NCBI GenBank assembly: GCA_022495995.1
Contig: JAFEMH010000161.1
Location: 186,001 to 250,000 of the forward strand
Length of the DNA: 64,000 nt
DNA from: Adenophora triphylla var. japonica
Taxonomy: Eukaryota > Streptophyta > Magnoliopsida > Asterales > Campanulaceae
Direction: 5' to 3'
Below the pieces are notes generated by a model, which made no database searches, was not told where the DNA came from, and saw nothing but the letters and a program-made list of their open reading frames with translations. Positions 48,247-59,722 of the stretch are shown here, piece by piece; position 1 is the first letter of the stretch; the number at the start of each line of letters is the position of its first letter. The position numbers were made by a program, and so were the translations under genes.

Positions 48247-48530
48247 CTCCCTCCGTCCCACTTGAAACTTAAAAAAAAAAGGGTTCAAATATTAAGGAGA
48301 GGGTTGTTTTTATTATAAAATATAGAAAGTGGGGTAAGGTGTTGTGAGTATAGAAACTGGGTAGGAGAGAGGAAGTGGGGTAGAGAATAGTAAGTGGATT
48401 GTTGTTGTGAGTATGACATGTGGGGCCCATTGAACAAAGAAATATTAAAAACTTTCTATTTTGGGATTTGAAGCTTAAAATGGGACAACCTTTTGGGTAA
48501 TTTTTGAAATTTAAAGTGGGACGGAGGGAG
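48247..48530. mobile_element. Stowaway-like MITE, complete version at the breakpoint
   Basis: Intact counterpart of 20654-20925, with both inverted ends and TA flanks. It shows that copy 1 lost or never had the last 13 bp. Confidence 0.9.
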
Positions 48531-49794
48531 TATTCTTTCACTTCAAATTCTAATGGATTAACTCAACTTATGCTTAGGCGGTTAGGCCCCATCACGTTTT
48601 TTAGTACTTCTCAGGAATCCTTTTTACACCATTCTGTTAGGTCCAAAGCAAGGTCATTAATTAGGGCATGCTCGTTCATATTATTGCTGTCCATGCTAGT
48701 TTTGGTTTTCCCCTAACTTCTAGGTTGGTTGATATTAATACCCTCTTACTTCCTAGCAGGTGCACTAAGTGGTCTACGTTGTATGTGTTCAAGAAGAAGA
48801 AGAAGAAGAACAACAACAAAGCCTTAGTCCCAAAATGATTTGGGGTTGGCTAACATGAATCGTCATATGAACTCGTCAATGAAATAGGTGAAACAAAAAA
48901 TGTGAAAGCTAAGAAGTAATTAAAAAAAAGGTCTGATTTATTTCCTAGTTGGAGTAAAGTTTTTTTAGTTTTTGTTTGCTAGATAGATCTGTGAGATGAA
49001 TATCATTATTCTTGTGCTTATTCATTGGACTTTATTGGAGCATAAGGTCTGATTCTATGAATTATGCAGCTGCTTATTCTAGCTCTTTACGCTTTTATCT
49101 AGCAACAACTGAAATGGAGGGTCAATTGTAGGTCATACAATATAAACGAGTATGGTGTCAGTTATTGCTGAAGCTCAACATTACCTAATTGCAAATTCTC
49201 TGTAATTACACCCAATTGAACAGCTTTTAATATAAGTAAAAATTTAATAGCTCGCCCTTCTCCCTCTTCTTCCCTGCCTCACTTAACAACACTGCGTTTG
49301 GTGGTATCACTGTATTTCTTCACACTCAAAATATTGAATGAAATTGTACAAATAGATCGAAAGTGGTATAACTCTTATTAATTACACCCATCTCCCTCTC
49401 CTTCCCTTCCCTTCCTCCACGTCAACAATATTTAGTTTGGTGGTATCGCTGTTTTATATTCAAGTACAAAACATTGTTTAAGGTTAGCATCCAAATAAAT
49501 TCTGATGAAGCAACAGGCTGTGCCCTTTGTGCTTTGCTATAAAAGGCAAAGCAAGCTCTACACTTTGTATTTCCATGAGTTGATAAAGCATCTTTACTTG
49601 CTGTTCTACAATTGGGCGTGTACTTGTATATGGACTGAATAAGTTAGAACCTTACCTACAAAATCGGGCTACCTCTGGGTTTATTGTCATTGAGAAATTA
49701 TCTTTTTTTGACTTTTGGCGTGTCTACATTTTAATTCTATAGAAAGTACACACACACACACAAGTAACACTTGAACGCATGCACATTAGTAATA
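48531..49794. other. Intergenic DNA with a SINE/LINE-like tail
   Basis: 48786-48880 has (AAG)n, AACAACAACAAAGCC and TTGGGGTTGGCTAACATGAA, a common 3' end of plant SINE/LINE elements. 49260-49450 holds two CT-rich blocks each followed by TTTGGTGGTATC. An ACACAC run lies near 49750. No gene. Confidence 0.45.
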
Positions 49795-50044
49795 CTCCTC
49801 TTCCCCAGAATGAATGACCAATTTTTTTTTAAATTTGCTCTTGGTCAAGAGTTGAGGTGCAAAATGGGAGTTTCAGTTATCCATTAAAAATATCATGCTT
49901 TAAACTATTGTACATGATACAATGTACAATAGTTTAAAGCATGATAAAATCTTAATGGGTATACTCATTGGTCAGAAATTGCCACCCTAATGAAGAGCAA
50001 ATTTGATTTTTTTTCTTTTGTCATTCATTTGGGGATAGGGGGAG
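49795..50044. mobile_element. Stowaway-like MITE with a nested perfect hairpin
   Basis: Outer ends CTCCTCTTCCCCAGAATGAA and GGGGATAGGGGGAG lie between TA sites. Inside, TTTAAACTATTGTACATG and its inverted copy around 49900-49945 form a second hairpin, as if a second foldback had inserted. Confidence 0.75.
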
Positions 50045-50332
50045 TAGCAGAATGCATGCTTGTGCATATTCGTTCCATTTTTGTGTTCTTTAACGTATTT
50101 TAATTTCTAATTATAAATCATCTAGTCAATGTTTGAGTAGTGGTATTAGTTGTGGGTGATTTTGAAGGGTAGTTGATCAGGTTTTTAAAACAAAAAATGT
50201 GAGAAATGCTTCATGCAATCACCCCTCCCGTTTTATTTACCTGTAATATTATCTGTTTCATTATAATTTGTTGTTGGCTAAGCAAATTGTACTTATTTGC
50301 AATGAAAGTTTAGTAAACATATTATTCTCTTA

Positions 50333-50520
50333 GGCTCCGTTTGTTTAGCGTAAAATATTTTCAGGAAAATGATTTCCGGCAAAATGTTTTCCGGAAAATG
50401 AAAATGTTTTTCGGAAAATAAGATAAAAATGAAGTTTTCCCCTTTTTCTGGTGCGAAACAAACACCGGAAAATAAGGAAAATGTTTTCCGAAAAATATTT
50501 TACCCAAAACAAACGGAGCC
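50333..50520. mobile_element. PIF/Harbinger (Tourist-like) MITE
   Basis: 188 bp. Starts GGCTCCGTTTGTTTAGCG and ends AAACAAACGGAGCC, with TTA directly on both sides (50330-50332, 50521-50523), the classic Harbinger target duplication. Confidence 0.88.
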
Positions 50521-51549
50521 TTATACTTCTGATATATCCATAATGGCATTCTGCATTCTAGAGTTGCATTTCATACTTGCATTAACAGTATGCATTCTAT
50601 GCCATGCAGGGAAGGTTCAATGGAAAAATGTCTGACCACTTGAAGTAACACTTAGCAACTTGGCCCAAATCATCTAAACTCTTTTTCATGGGAATTATGA
50701 CAGGTACTTCTACTAGTCTGTACTTCTACATAAACTGAGGTCGGAATAAAGGGACCTGCTGACCGACTGCATAGCAGTCGGGCAGCAACATAGAGACCGA
50801 AGGACGAGATTTGTGTGAGGTGTGAAATATCTGAAATAACCCCAAATAACTCACTGAATATAGACCGTTAAGATTGAAACAAACAGGTAAGATTGCCTGC
50901 ACCTGCTGCGCTGGGCCTGGACCTGGACCGTGGTACTGCACTAGTAAACTAGTTGTCTAGTTATTACATGGGTTTAATGTAGGTTCTTGAAACCTTTAGG
51001 AGATAGGTTCAGATGCAGGCACACATATTTTTAAGGTGGATGTACATTTGGGTTCTTTTTAAGTTGGTCCCACTGACAGTTAGAGCTCTTAAATTGGGCT
51101 CAACAAAGTACTATCTTTAGCTGGCACCAGTAATGGACTGGACCTAAGTTTCTCAGCCTTTTTCGGTACAATGGCTCCTATTATTGAACTACTAAAAGTC
51201 TAAAAGTCCAAGTCCGTTGTAAAGTTTAATTTAGTTGCTCATAGTAATGGGCCAACATATGGGCAGTTTTATACTGTGCATTTACTCCATTAGCCCAACC
51301 GATGTTATATTACGACTTTTTAAGATCACTCGAGCTTATGATTTATATGAATTCCATCTGTAACTTCTTACAATTATTTTATTATAAGGTACAGTGCTAA
51401 CATTTCAAGAAACAGAAAAATGGTTCAATGAGGACATTTGAAGTTGGTCTAAATTTCAGTGACCAAAATATCGCCTCTCTCAATTTACAAATTACAAATA
51501 GAGCAACAGTTGTACAACTCTTTAATGAGGAAAAACACACTGATAATAG
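50521..51549. other. Intergenic DNA downstream of the third KCS gene
   Basis: No gene recognised. Part of 51060-51140 (CCCACTGACAGTTAGAGCTC...) is a diverged relative of the repeat at 61668-61740. Confidence 0.4.
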
Positions 51550-53146
51550 CTACTTGGGTGGTTCAAAAAAGAAGGGCATAGATCCCTTGTTGTCCAGGTT
51601 GACCGGAAACATATCAATTTCCTTGCTCCATGGATTAGTTTTCTCGTAATTGACATTCCTTGTTGCTTTCCATATCACACTACTGCATTTGAATCCTGAA
51701 CCAAATGCAATCTGCCACACACTTTCACTCTTCTTGATCCTCCCTTTGGCCTCTGCATAAGCCAGTTCATACCATATTGAACTACTAGAAGTGTTTCCAA
51801 ACCTATACAGTGTCATTCTAGAAGCTTCCATGTTTCCATCGCTAATACCCAGGCTCCTTTGTAGTGCATCAAGGACTGGTTTCCCACCAACGTGTGGGAA
51901 AAAATGATCAACGGCCTTGTTGAAGTCAGGAATGTAGGGCCCGATCTTTGCAGAAAACAGTTGCCTTGAGATATAATTTTTTACGAAATAAATTTTCTCA
52001 GATAGGGGAAGGATTAGATATCCCAGTAAGGTCAAATTTGATTCTATAGTTTTGACTGCTGCAGCCAAAAGATCTTTGGTGATATTGACCCCTAAATGCC
52101 CCTCCTGATCTTCTTCAAGGTAAATGCAGTTATATGAGCTGTCGGAGTTTGCAGTCTGAGTATGTACAGTGTGAAGTAGCTGGTACTTTGATAATCTTTG
52201 ATCAGATGGCCGGTTTGAGAGGAGGATGGCAGCGCCACCCACACGGAACAGACAGTTTATTAGGAACTTTGATCGATCATTTCCTTGGTAGAAGTTATCA
52301 CTAATGATCTCTGTACTCACGACAAGGGCGTAGGAGTTTTCGTGAACCTGTCATAATTTTAGTGAGAATTCAGAGTATTAATACATTGTCATCTGTTTAC
52401 AAGAAACGAGAAATCATGTGATCTAAAATGTCCATTTTTGTTCTTAATCAAGAACAAAAATAAACTTCATTTTGGGACGGAGCAGTAGTATGTATTTTGT
52501 GCAATAATAGGTGTATAAAAATGTGTAGTTGATTTGATGAGTTAGCAAAATTTACCTGGAGGAGCTGTTTGGTAAGGCCAACAGCTATGAGACCAGCACT
52601 GCATCCCATCCCAGAAAGATTATAGGTCAAAATATTATCTCTAAGCTTATAGTGATTCACTATCAAGCTAGAAATAGATGGCACACTGTTATAAACACAA
52701 CAATTCACAACCAATATTCCTATCTCCTTTGGTTCTACACCAGTCTTTTTCAAGACCAAATCTATCGATCCAAATACAGTCATCTCCGCTTCCCTTCTTT
52801 CATCTTCCATGCATATATTTAAAGGCTCTCTTAGTAAGCCTTCCGCTATGTAGGTAGAGTCACCAAGCCCTGATCGTTGTAGAGATTTCTTCATGAAATC
52901 CAACGTCTCTTCTGAGTAGAATCCAGAACGCCTGGCTTTCTCTACGGTCAGTTCTCTTGAGCACTTGTAGCTTTTGGGGGGCTTGTAACATGCAAAATCT
53001 AGCAAGTAAACTTTTCTCGAACATTTTGTGATGAAAAACTTTAGCAAGAACAATGCTAAGGTCAAGAACGTCAGTGCTCTGACGATATCGTGGAGAGAAT
53101 GGTTTTGGAACCCTAATATTTGGTTCAAAGTGGAGATGATATACAT
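51550..53146 (-). CDS. 3-ketoacyl-CoA synthase, diverged third paralogue
   Basis: Exons 53146-52556 (197 codons) and 52347-51550 (265 codons plus stop), again 462 aa with the intron at the same place (CAG|GTAAAT...GACAG|GTTCAC). The motifs VYLLDFACYKPP, GMGCSAGL (Cys182), FFPHVGGKP (His349) and YRFGNTSSSS (Asn382) are conserved. The protein differs from copies 1 and 2 at dozens of scattered positions, for example ARRSGFYSEE against AKHSGYFSEE and LTKQLLQ against LAKQLLQ, so it split off much earlier. The intron is short (208 bp) and lacks the MITE of the other two, holding only a MITE-like remnant at about 52430-52485. Confidence 0.96.
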
Positions 53147-53216
53147 GATGATGGATAAACAATCTGGCCTGGATTTGTCTTATAGAAAGCTTGTATGTTG
53201 CTCTTATGGGACTCAC

Positions 53217-53226
53217 CTTTATAAAT
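53217..53226 (-). promoter_or_regulatory. TATA box of KCS third paralogue
   Basis: ATTTATAAAGGTGAGTCCC on the minus strand, about 70 bp before the ATG. A TIR element begins only 25 bp further upstream at 53252. Confidence 0.65.
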
Positions 53227-53251
53227 GGTTAGAATCTGATTTGGATTTTTT

Positions 53252-54029
53252 TAGACATGGCCAACCCGTACCCGTACCCGTACCCGTACCCGTACCCGTG
53301 CGGACCCGTGGAACCGTACCCGGATTTGACCCGTCAGAACCGTAACCGTGTAAGACCCGTGAACCGTTGGACCCGTACCCGTACAATTGGCGGTTCGGTT
53401 ACGGTTCCTCATTTTTCGGACCCGTGACCCGGCGGGTCCGACCCGTGGAACCGTACCCGTTACGACCCGTGGAACCGTACCCGTGAGACCCGTGTCAGGA
53501 ACTGCGTCACACTCGTCAGACGCGTCAGAATATTACCTTTTTGACTGACTTTTTGACCTCTTTTCAGTCCTTCAAAAATAAAATTTGTTATCCATATATA
53601 AATAATATAATTATATAACTATAAATACCATTTCCCACCCCAAATAATTTATTTCACAAAAAATCAGTTATCTCTCACTCTCTCTCTTTAACGAAAATTG
53701 TTAATTCAAACTTCAAATCCTTTTTTTTTACATTATTACTTTGTTAAATCATTATATAAAATTATCATTTCTCTTTGACTTTAGGTAACAACTAAATTTG
53801 AAAAAAATGAAAAAAAAACGAAACCCGTTATTTTTTAAACAAAGTCTGTTAGATTTTTAACAGAAATGGACCCGTGGGAACCGTGGACCCGTATTCGTCG
53901 GACCCGTGGGAACGGTGGACCCGTATCCGTGCATCTCGCGGTTCGGTTCACGGTTCCTTCGATTTCAGCCAGTGACCGGCGGTTCCGAGGCCGTACCGTA
54001 CCGTGCCGTGCCGGATTTGGCCATGTCTA
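53252..54029. mobile_element. TIR element with CCCGTA repeats, upstream of KCS-3
   Basis: Inverted ends TAGACATGGCCAA and TTGGCCATGTCTA, 778 bp. Both subterminal regions are GC-rich with repeated ACCCGT/ACCCGTGG units (53264-53500 and 53865-54010); the centre is AT-rich. I see no target duplication, so the superfamily is uncertain (hAT-like ends). It lies 25 bp upstream of the KCS-3 TATA box. Confidence 0.75.
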
Positions 54030-54697
54030 GAGCAGCTGTGCTTGAAGTTAGATTTCCTACAGACGCAGCACCAGACTGACTTCACACATGCTTTCTGTCC
54101 ATGTGGGTGTTGGGCACGGCGAAAGCGGTTATCATGAACAGCAATAATTAGGTTATGTTACACCATTAATTTGAACACAAACAATACAATGGAAAGGATA
54201 AATAATACAAGATTTAATGTGGTTTACCCCAACATCAATGAGCTACGTCCACAGACCGATCAATAACTTTATCACAATATTATGATGGAATTACAACACT
54301 ACGAGTTTTAACCAAGAAATACGCAAACACACACACCACTTAACATAATAGTATTACAAGAATCGAGGTATCCACATTCTTCTCAACATTCTTGAATACT
54401 TTCACAATAGTATACAATTTTTTCATGAATGTACACATCTCTCCAACTCACTCTCCCCGAAGGGGAGCCACTTTTTGGCACCACAAGACACACTTGACAT
54501 GTGTCTTATATAAATAAGACACATATAAGACAATGTATGTTGACTCCTTTAACTTGAGTCAAATTCCAACGGTGGGTGGGTCATGAGATTTGAAGCCGCT
54601 GCTCTCAATCTTGCTGCTCAGTTGTAATTAATGGCGGAGATGAGTACAACAGATTCTAATAAGGGCTAACATTTTATTGGGCGAGTATTAGTATTAG
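54030..54697. other. Retroelement-like non-coding DNA
   Basis: 54150-54560 carries strings common in plant LTR elements (AAGATTTAATGTGGTTTACC, CTACGTCCACAGACC) and the palindrome GACACATGTCAAGTGTG-like at 54490-54530. No ends or coding region identified. Confidence 0.35.
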
Positions 54698-56779
54698 ACC
54701 AAGTCCAATAGGTAGTTGAGGGAGGGGGTTGAGAGGGATTAAACTAGTTGAGAGGGGGGTAGTTGAGGGGGTTTAGTTGAAACTTTCCAACCGGGTTGAA
54801 GAAAAAAAGTGGGGCCCATCTATGCCACGTGTCACGAGCCTATTGAGTCGGAGAAGGAGGGTGTAACACACGCGCAGAAGAGGCGCGTGTATACTGAAAG
54901 GTTTGCCTTTTTTTTTTCTGTTTTTTTCTGTCACGCCACTTGTCATTAAATGATTGGACATTGATTTATTTTTTTGATTTAAATCCTTCGAATTTTTCAA
55001 AGGCAATTATCTTATATAAAAAAAAAAAATTTTACACCAAAATTCTTAATTTTTTTTATCTACAAATAGAGTCTTGTTTCATTTGATTTGGACACATAAA
55101 AAAACACTATTTTTTCGATATAAATTAATTATATTGAAAAATAAAGAATATTAAAAAAAATTAAAAAAAATCTCGAATTTATAAATAAAATATTAATAAT
55201 TTATTTTTTAATAATAAATTATTATTATTTTTATTATTTTTTTAATTATAAAATTAAATATTGTAAATAAAATAAAAGTGGTGGGGTATAGAATGATGAG
55301 TTGGGAGGAGATGAATTTTAAACTAAACTAGCTTATTGTGGGGGGGTGTAGTTGAGAAAGTAGTTGAATGATTAAGTGGATGGAGAGAGAAGATGAGGTG
55401 TCGTGATATTAGGATAGTTGAATATTTTTTGGTAGCTTTCTTATTGAATTTTTTCTCAAATAATACATTTTTGAAATTTTATTTATCAAAGTGACTTACT
55501 GTTCGAACTTTTTCCCAAAATGTCCCATTTTTTGAAAACTCGCTACACCGTGTAGCGAGTTTATAATTTTTCAATTAAAATCGCTACACGGTGTAGCGAT
55601 TTTAAATTAGCTAAATTTTGGGTGTAGCGAGTTTATAATTTTTCAATTAAAATCGCTACACGGTGTAGCGATTTTAAATTAGCTAAATTTTATTTAATAT
55701 TTATGCTTTAAAAAAAAAAAAAAAACTAAATTTGAAATCGCTACAGGGTGTAGCGATTTCAACCCTGTAGCAATTTCAAATTTAAACCAAGCAAACAAAG
55801 TCCACCTTGTTGTATGTACGTACTATATAGTAATAATAATAAGTACTTCCTCCCACTTTAAATTACAAAATAATAATATAAAAATTATGTATTAATAAAA
55901 AAAATTAAATAAAAATATTATTTTTTTATCTCAAATAAATATTTTAAAAATGTACTTCTATAAAAAAAAATCATTTCAAAAATAAATATTATTTTCGACT
56001 CAAAATGAATAACCAAAAAATAATACTATATTTTTTATTCCAAAAAAATGAGCATTACTTCCTTCGTCTCAATGAATATTTTATAAAATAATACTCTTCA
56101 TTTGCCTCAAAAATTAATATCATATTTTGAGACGAAGACACTAACATTACAAACATTAATTTTAGAGGCGAATGAAGTAGTATTAATTTTTAAAATATTC
56201 ATTGAGATGAAGGAAGTAATGCTCATTTTTTTGGAATAAAAAATGTAGTATTATTTTTTGGTTATTTATTTTGAGTCGAAAGTAATATTTATTTTTGAAA
56301 TGAATTTTTTTTTTATAGAAGTACATTTTTAAAAATATTTATTTGAAATAAAAAAATAATATTTTTATTTAATTTTCTTTATTAATACATAATTTTTATA
56401 TTATTATTTTGTAATTTAAAGTGGGAGAAAGTACTTATTATTAGTACTATAGTACAGTACGTACGTACAACAAGGTGGACTTTGTTTGTTGCTTGGTTTA
56501 AATTTGAAATTGCTACGGGGTTGAAATCGCTACACCCTGTAGCGATTTCAAATTTAGTTTTTTTTTTTTTAAGCATAAATATTAAATAAAATTTAGCAAA
56601 TTTAAAATCGCTACATCGTGTAGCGATTTCAATTGAAAAATTATAAACTCGCCACACTGTGTAGCGAGTTTTCAAAAAATGGGACATTTTGAGAAAAAAT
56701 TTGAACAGTAAGTCACTTTGATAAATAAAATTTTAAAAATGTATTATTTGAGAAAAAATTCTTCCTTATTGGACTTGGT
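54698..56779. mobile_element. Large foldback element
   Basis: Outer ends ACCAAGTCCAATA and TATTGGACTTGGT. Inside, 55445-56118 and 56155-56761 are long inverted arms around a 36-nt loop. Arms contain many TCGCTACACGGTGTAGCGA palindromes and, nearer the centre, a separate foldback family starting CTTCCTCCCACTTTAAATTA. The left arm has an extra 72-bp tandem copy at 55551-55694. 54711-55440 is AT-rich with no gene except chance frames. Confidence 0.75.
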
Positions 56780-57277
56780 ATTAGTAGCAATTTTTTGTCC
56801 TCAAAACATTTCGTACATAAAGGAGTACGTGTCATCATCTTAGGGTACATATTAGAAAAATCGGGATAGATGTCATAGTAGTGGATATTGGTAATTTGTT
56901 TTAAAATTCTTCAAAGAAATTTAAATGAAAGAGGAAATATGAAAAATAAAAGATATTTTAGCATGTACTCTCTATTCTCCAAAAAATAGCTTCACTTTTT
57001 TTTTTTATCAATTTAATCGTATTATGACCATAAATAGAGTAACTCTTGTGAAAAATTAGTTTTTTTCAAATTGTTATAAAAAAATTAGTTTTCAGAACAG
57101 TTCATCACTCTTATTAGTTAGATTTAGTGCTTTAAAACTAGTTTTTTTCTTATATTACGAAAAAACTAGTTTTTTGCAAGATTTTGGCCCATAGATATAT
57201 GTAAATATAATAGTACTAATAAAATTTTATAAATAATTATTGATATTATAAAAACAATAATTTTTAAAAATTTATTA
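55145..57277. repeat. Local tandem duplication, unit 1
   Basis: 2133-bp unit that begins AGAATATTAAAAAAA and covers most of the foldback plus about 500 bp beyond it. It is followed directly by a second copy. Confidence 0.9.
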
Positions 57278-59722
57278 AGAATATTAAAAAAATTAAAAAA
57301 TATCTCGAATTTATAAATAAAATATTAATAATTTATTTTTTAATAATAAATTATTATTATTTTTATTATTTTTTTAATTATAAAATTAAATATTGTAAAT
57401 AAAATAAAAAGTGGTGGGGTATAGAATGATGAGTTGGGAGGAGATGAATTTTAAACTAAACTAGCTTATTGTGGGGGGTGTAGTTGAGAAAGTAGTTGAA
57501 TGATTAAGTGGATGGAGAGAGAAGATGAGGTGTCGTGATATTAGGATAGTTGAATATTTTTTGGTAGCTTTCTTATTGAATTTTTTCTCAAATAATACAT
57601 TTTTAAAATTTTATTTATCAAAGTGACTTACTGTTCAAACTTTTTCCCAAAATGTCTCATTTTTTGAAAACTCGCTACACCGTGTAGCGAGTTTATAATT
57701 TTTCAATTAAAATCGCTACACGGTGTAGCGATTTTAAATTAGCTAAATTTTATTTAATATTTATGCTTTAAAAAAAAAACTAAATTTGATATCGCTACAG
57801 GGTATAGCGATTTCAACCCTGTAGCAATTTCAAATTTAAACCAAGCAAACAAAGTCCACCTTGTTGTATGTACGTACTATAGTAATAATAATAAGTACTT
57901 CCTCCCACTTTAAATTACAAAATAATAATATAAAAATTATGTATTAATAAAAAAAAAAAATTATTTTTTATCTCAAATAAATATTTTAAAAATGTACTTC
58001 TATAAAAAAAACCATTTCAAAAATAAATATTATTTTCTACTCAAAATGAATAACCAAAAAATAATACTATATTTTTTATTTCAAAAAAATGAGCATTACT
58101 TCCTTCGTCTCAATGAATATTTTATAAAATAATACTCTTCATTTGCCTCAAAAATTAATATCATATTTTGAGACGAATACACTAACATTACAAACATTAA
58201 TTTTAGAGGCGAATGAAGTAGTATTAATTTTTAAAATATTCATTGAGATGAAGGAAGTAATGCTCATTTTTTTGGAATAAAAAATGTAGTATTATTTTTT
58301 GGTTATTTATTTTGAGTCGAAAGTAATATTTATTTTTGAAATGAATTTTTTTTTATAGAAGTACCTTTTTAAAAATATTTATTTGAAATAAAAAAAATAA
58401 TATTTTTATTTAATTTTCTTTATTAATACATAATTTTTATATTATTATTTTGTAATTTAAAGTGGGAGAAAGTACTTATTATTAGTACTATAGTTCGTAC
58501 GTACAACAAGGTGGACTTTGTTTGTTGCTTGATTTAAATTTGAAATTGCTACAGGGTTGAAATCGCTACACCCTGTAGCGATTTCAAATTTAATTTTTTT
58601 TTTAAAGCATAAATATTAAATAAAATTTAGCAAATTTAAAATCGCTATACCGTGTAGCGATTTTAATTGAAAAATTATAAACTCGTCACACTGTGTAACG
58701 AATTTTCAAAAAATGGGACATTTTGGGAAAAAGTTTGAACAGTAAATCACTTTGGTAAATAAAATTTTAAAAATGTATTATTTGAAAAAAAATTCATTCT
58801 TATTGGACTTGGTATTAGTAGCAATTTTTTGTCCTCAAAACATTTCGTACATAAAGGCGTAACGTGTCATCATCTTAGGGTACATATTTGAAAAATCGGG
58901 ATAGATGTCATAGTAGTGGATATTGGTAATTTGTTTTAAAATTCTTTAAAGAAATTAAAATGAAAGAGGAAATATGAAAAATAAAAGATATTTTAGCATG
59001 TAGTAAATTTTTCTTAATATTTATGGATATATTATGCCAAGAAAATAATTGCGTATACCTAACTTTTGCTCTTCAACTAGTTGAAATTTATTATAACAAG
59101 AATGTGCCATTTATTAATATGACAGAGCCAAATCCCCATAAAATTAATGCATTTGGTATTCTTATCTACACACTCAAAATAGTGAATCAAATTTCGTACA
59201 AATAAAGCAAAAGTTTAATTGTACTCTCTATTCTCCAAAAAATAGCTTCACTTTTTTTTTTTTATCAATTTAATCGTACTATGACCATAAATAGAGTAAC
59301 TCTTGTGAAAAATTAGTTTTTTTCAAATTGTTATAAAAAAACTAGTTTTCAGAACAGTTCATCACTCTTATTAGTTAGATTTAGTGCTTTAAAATTAGTT
59401 TTTTTCTTATGTTACGAAAAAATTAGTTTTTTGCAAGATTTTGGCCCATAGATATATGTAAACTAGTAAATGCTCGTGTCCAAGGACACGGGTGTTTTTT
59501 TTGTTTTTAATTTTTTATTTTATTTAAAAAAGAAAATTTATAAGGGCAAAATGGAAAAGGGACAAATGTATAAGGGCAAAATGGAAAATTCCCCGCTTGA
59601 CACTATTCACTCTACTGTAGCAAACACATGCCTCATTTATACTATAGATATAATAGTACTAATAAAATTTTATAAATAATTATTGATATTATAAAAACAA
59701 TAATTTTTAAAAATTTATTAAG
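57278..59722. repeat. Local tandem duplication, unit 2
   Basis: Repeats 55145-57277. Its foldback arms are 57578-58159 and 58196-58795. It is longer because of extra segments at about 58999-59217 and 59463-59648, and it lacks the 72-bp arm duplication of unit 1. Confidence 0.9.
59463..59648 (-). mobile_element. Small Helitron with known empty site
   Basis: On the minus strand it starts TCTATAGTATAAATGAGGC and ends with hairpin CCGTGTCC-TT-GGACACG plus AGCATTTACTAG. It is inserted between A and T: the sister unit has GTAAATATAATAG uninterrupted near 57208-57220. 186 bp, with two internal ATAAGGGCAAAATGGAAAA units. Confidence 0.9.

Larger units (their letters stand above)
27565..48517. repeat. 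Segmental duplication, copy 2
   Basis: Direct repeat of 1-20925. The match ends at 48517, inside the MITE that continues intact to 48530 here. Because copy 1 starts before the window, the true left end of this copy may be as far left as 20926, giving a unit near 27,592 bp. The KCS coding exons look identical between copies, while intergenic DNA differs by scattered substitutions and indels. Confidence 0.93.

Noticed and set aside
53264..53310. ACCCGT runs as telomere-like repeat
   Set aside because: Not the plant telomere unit TTTAGGG; the runs are part of a TIR element.
54773..55006. Minus-strand 77-codon frame
   Set aside because: AT-rich interior of the foldback element with no family resemblance.
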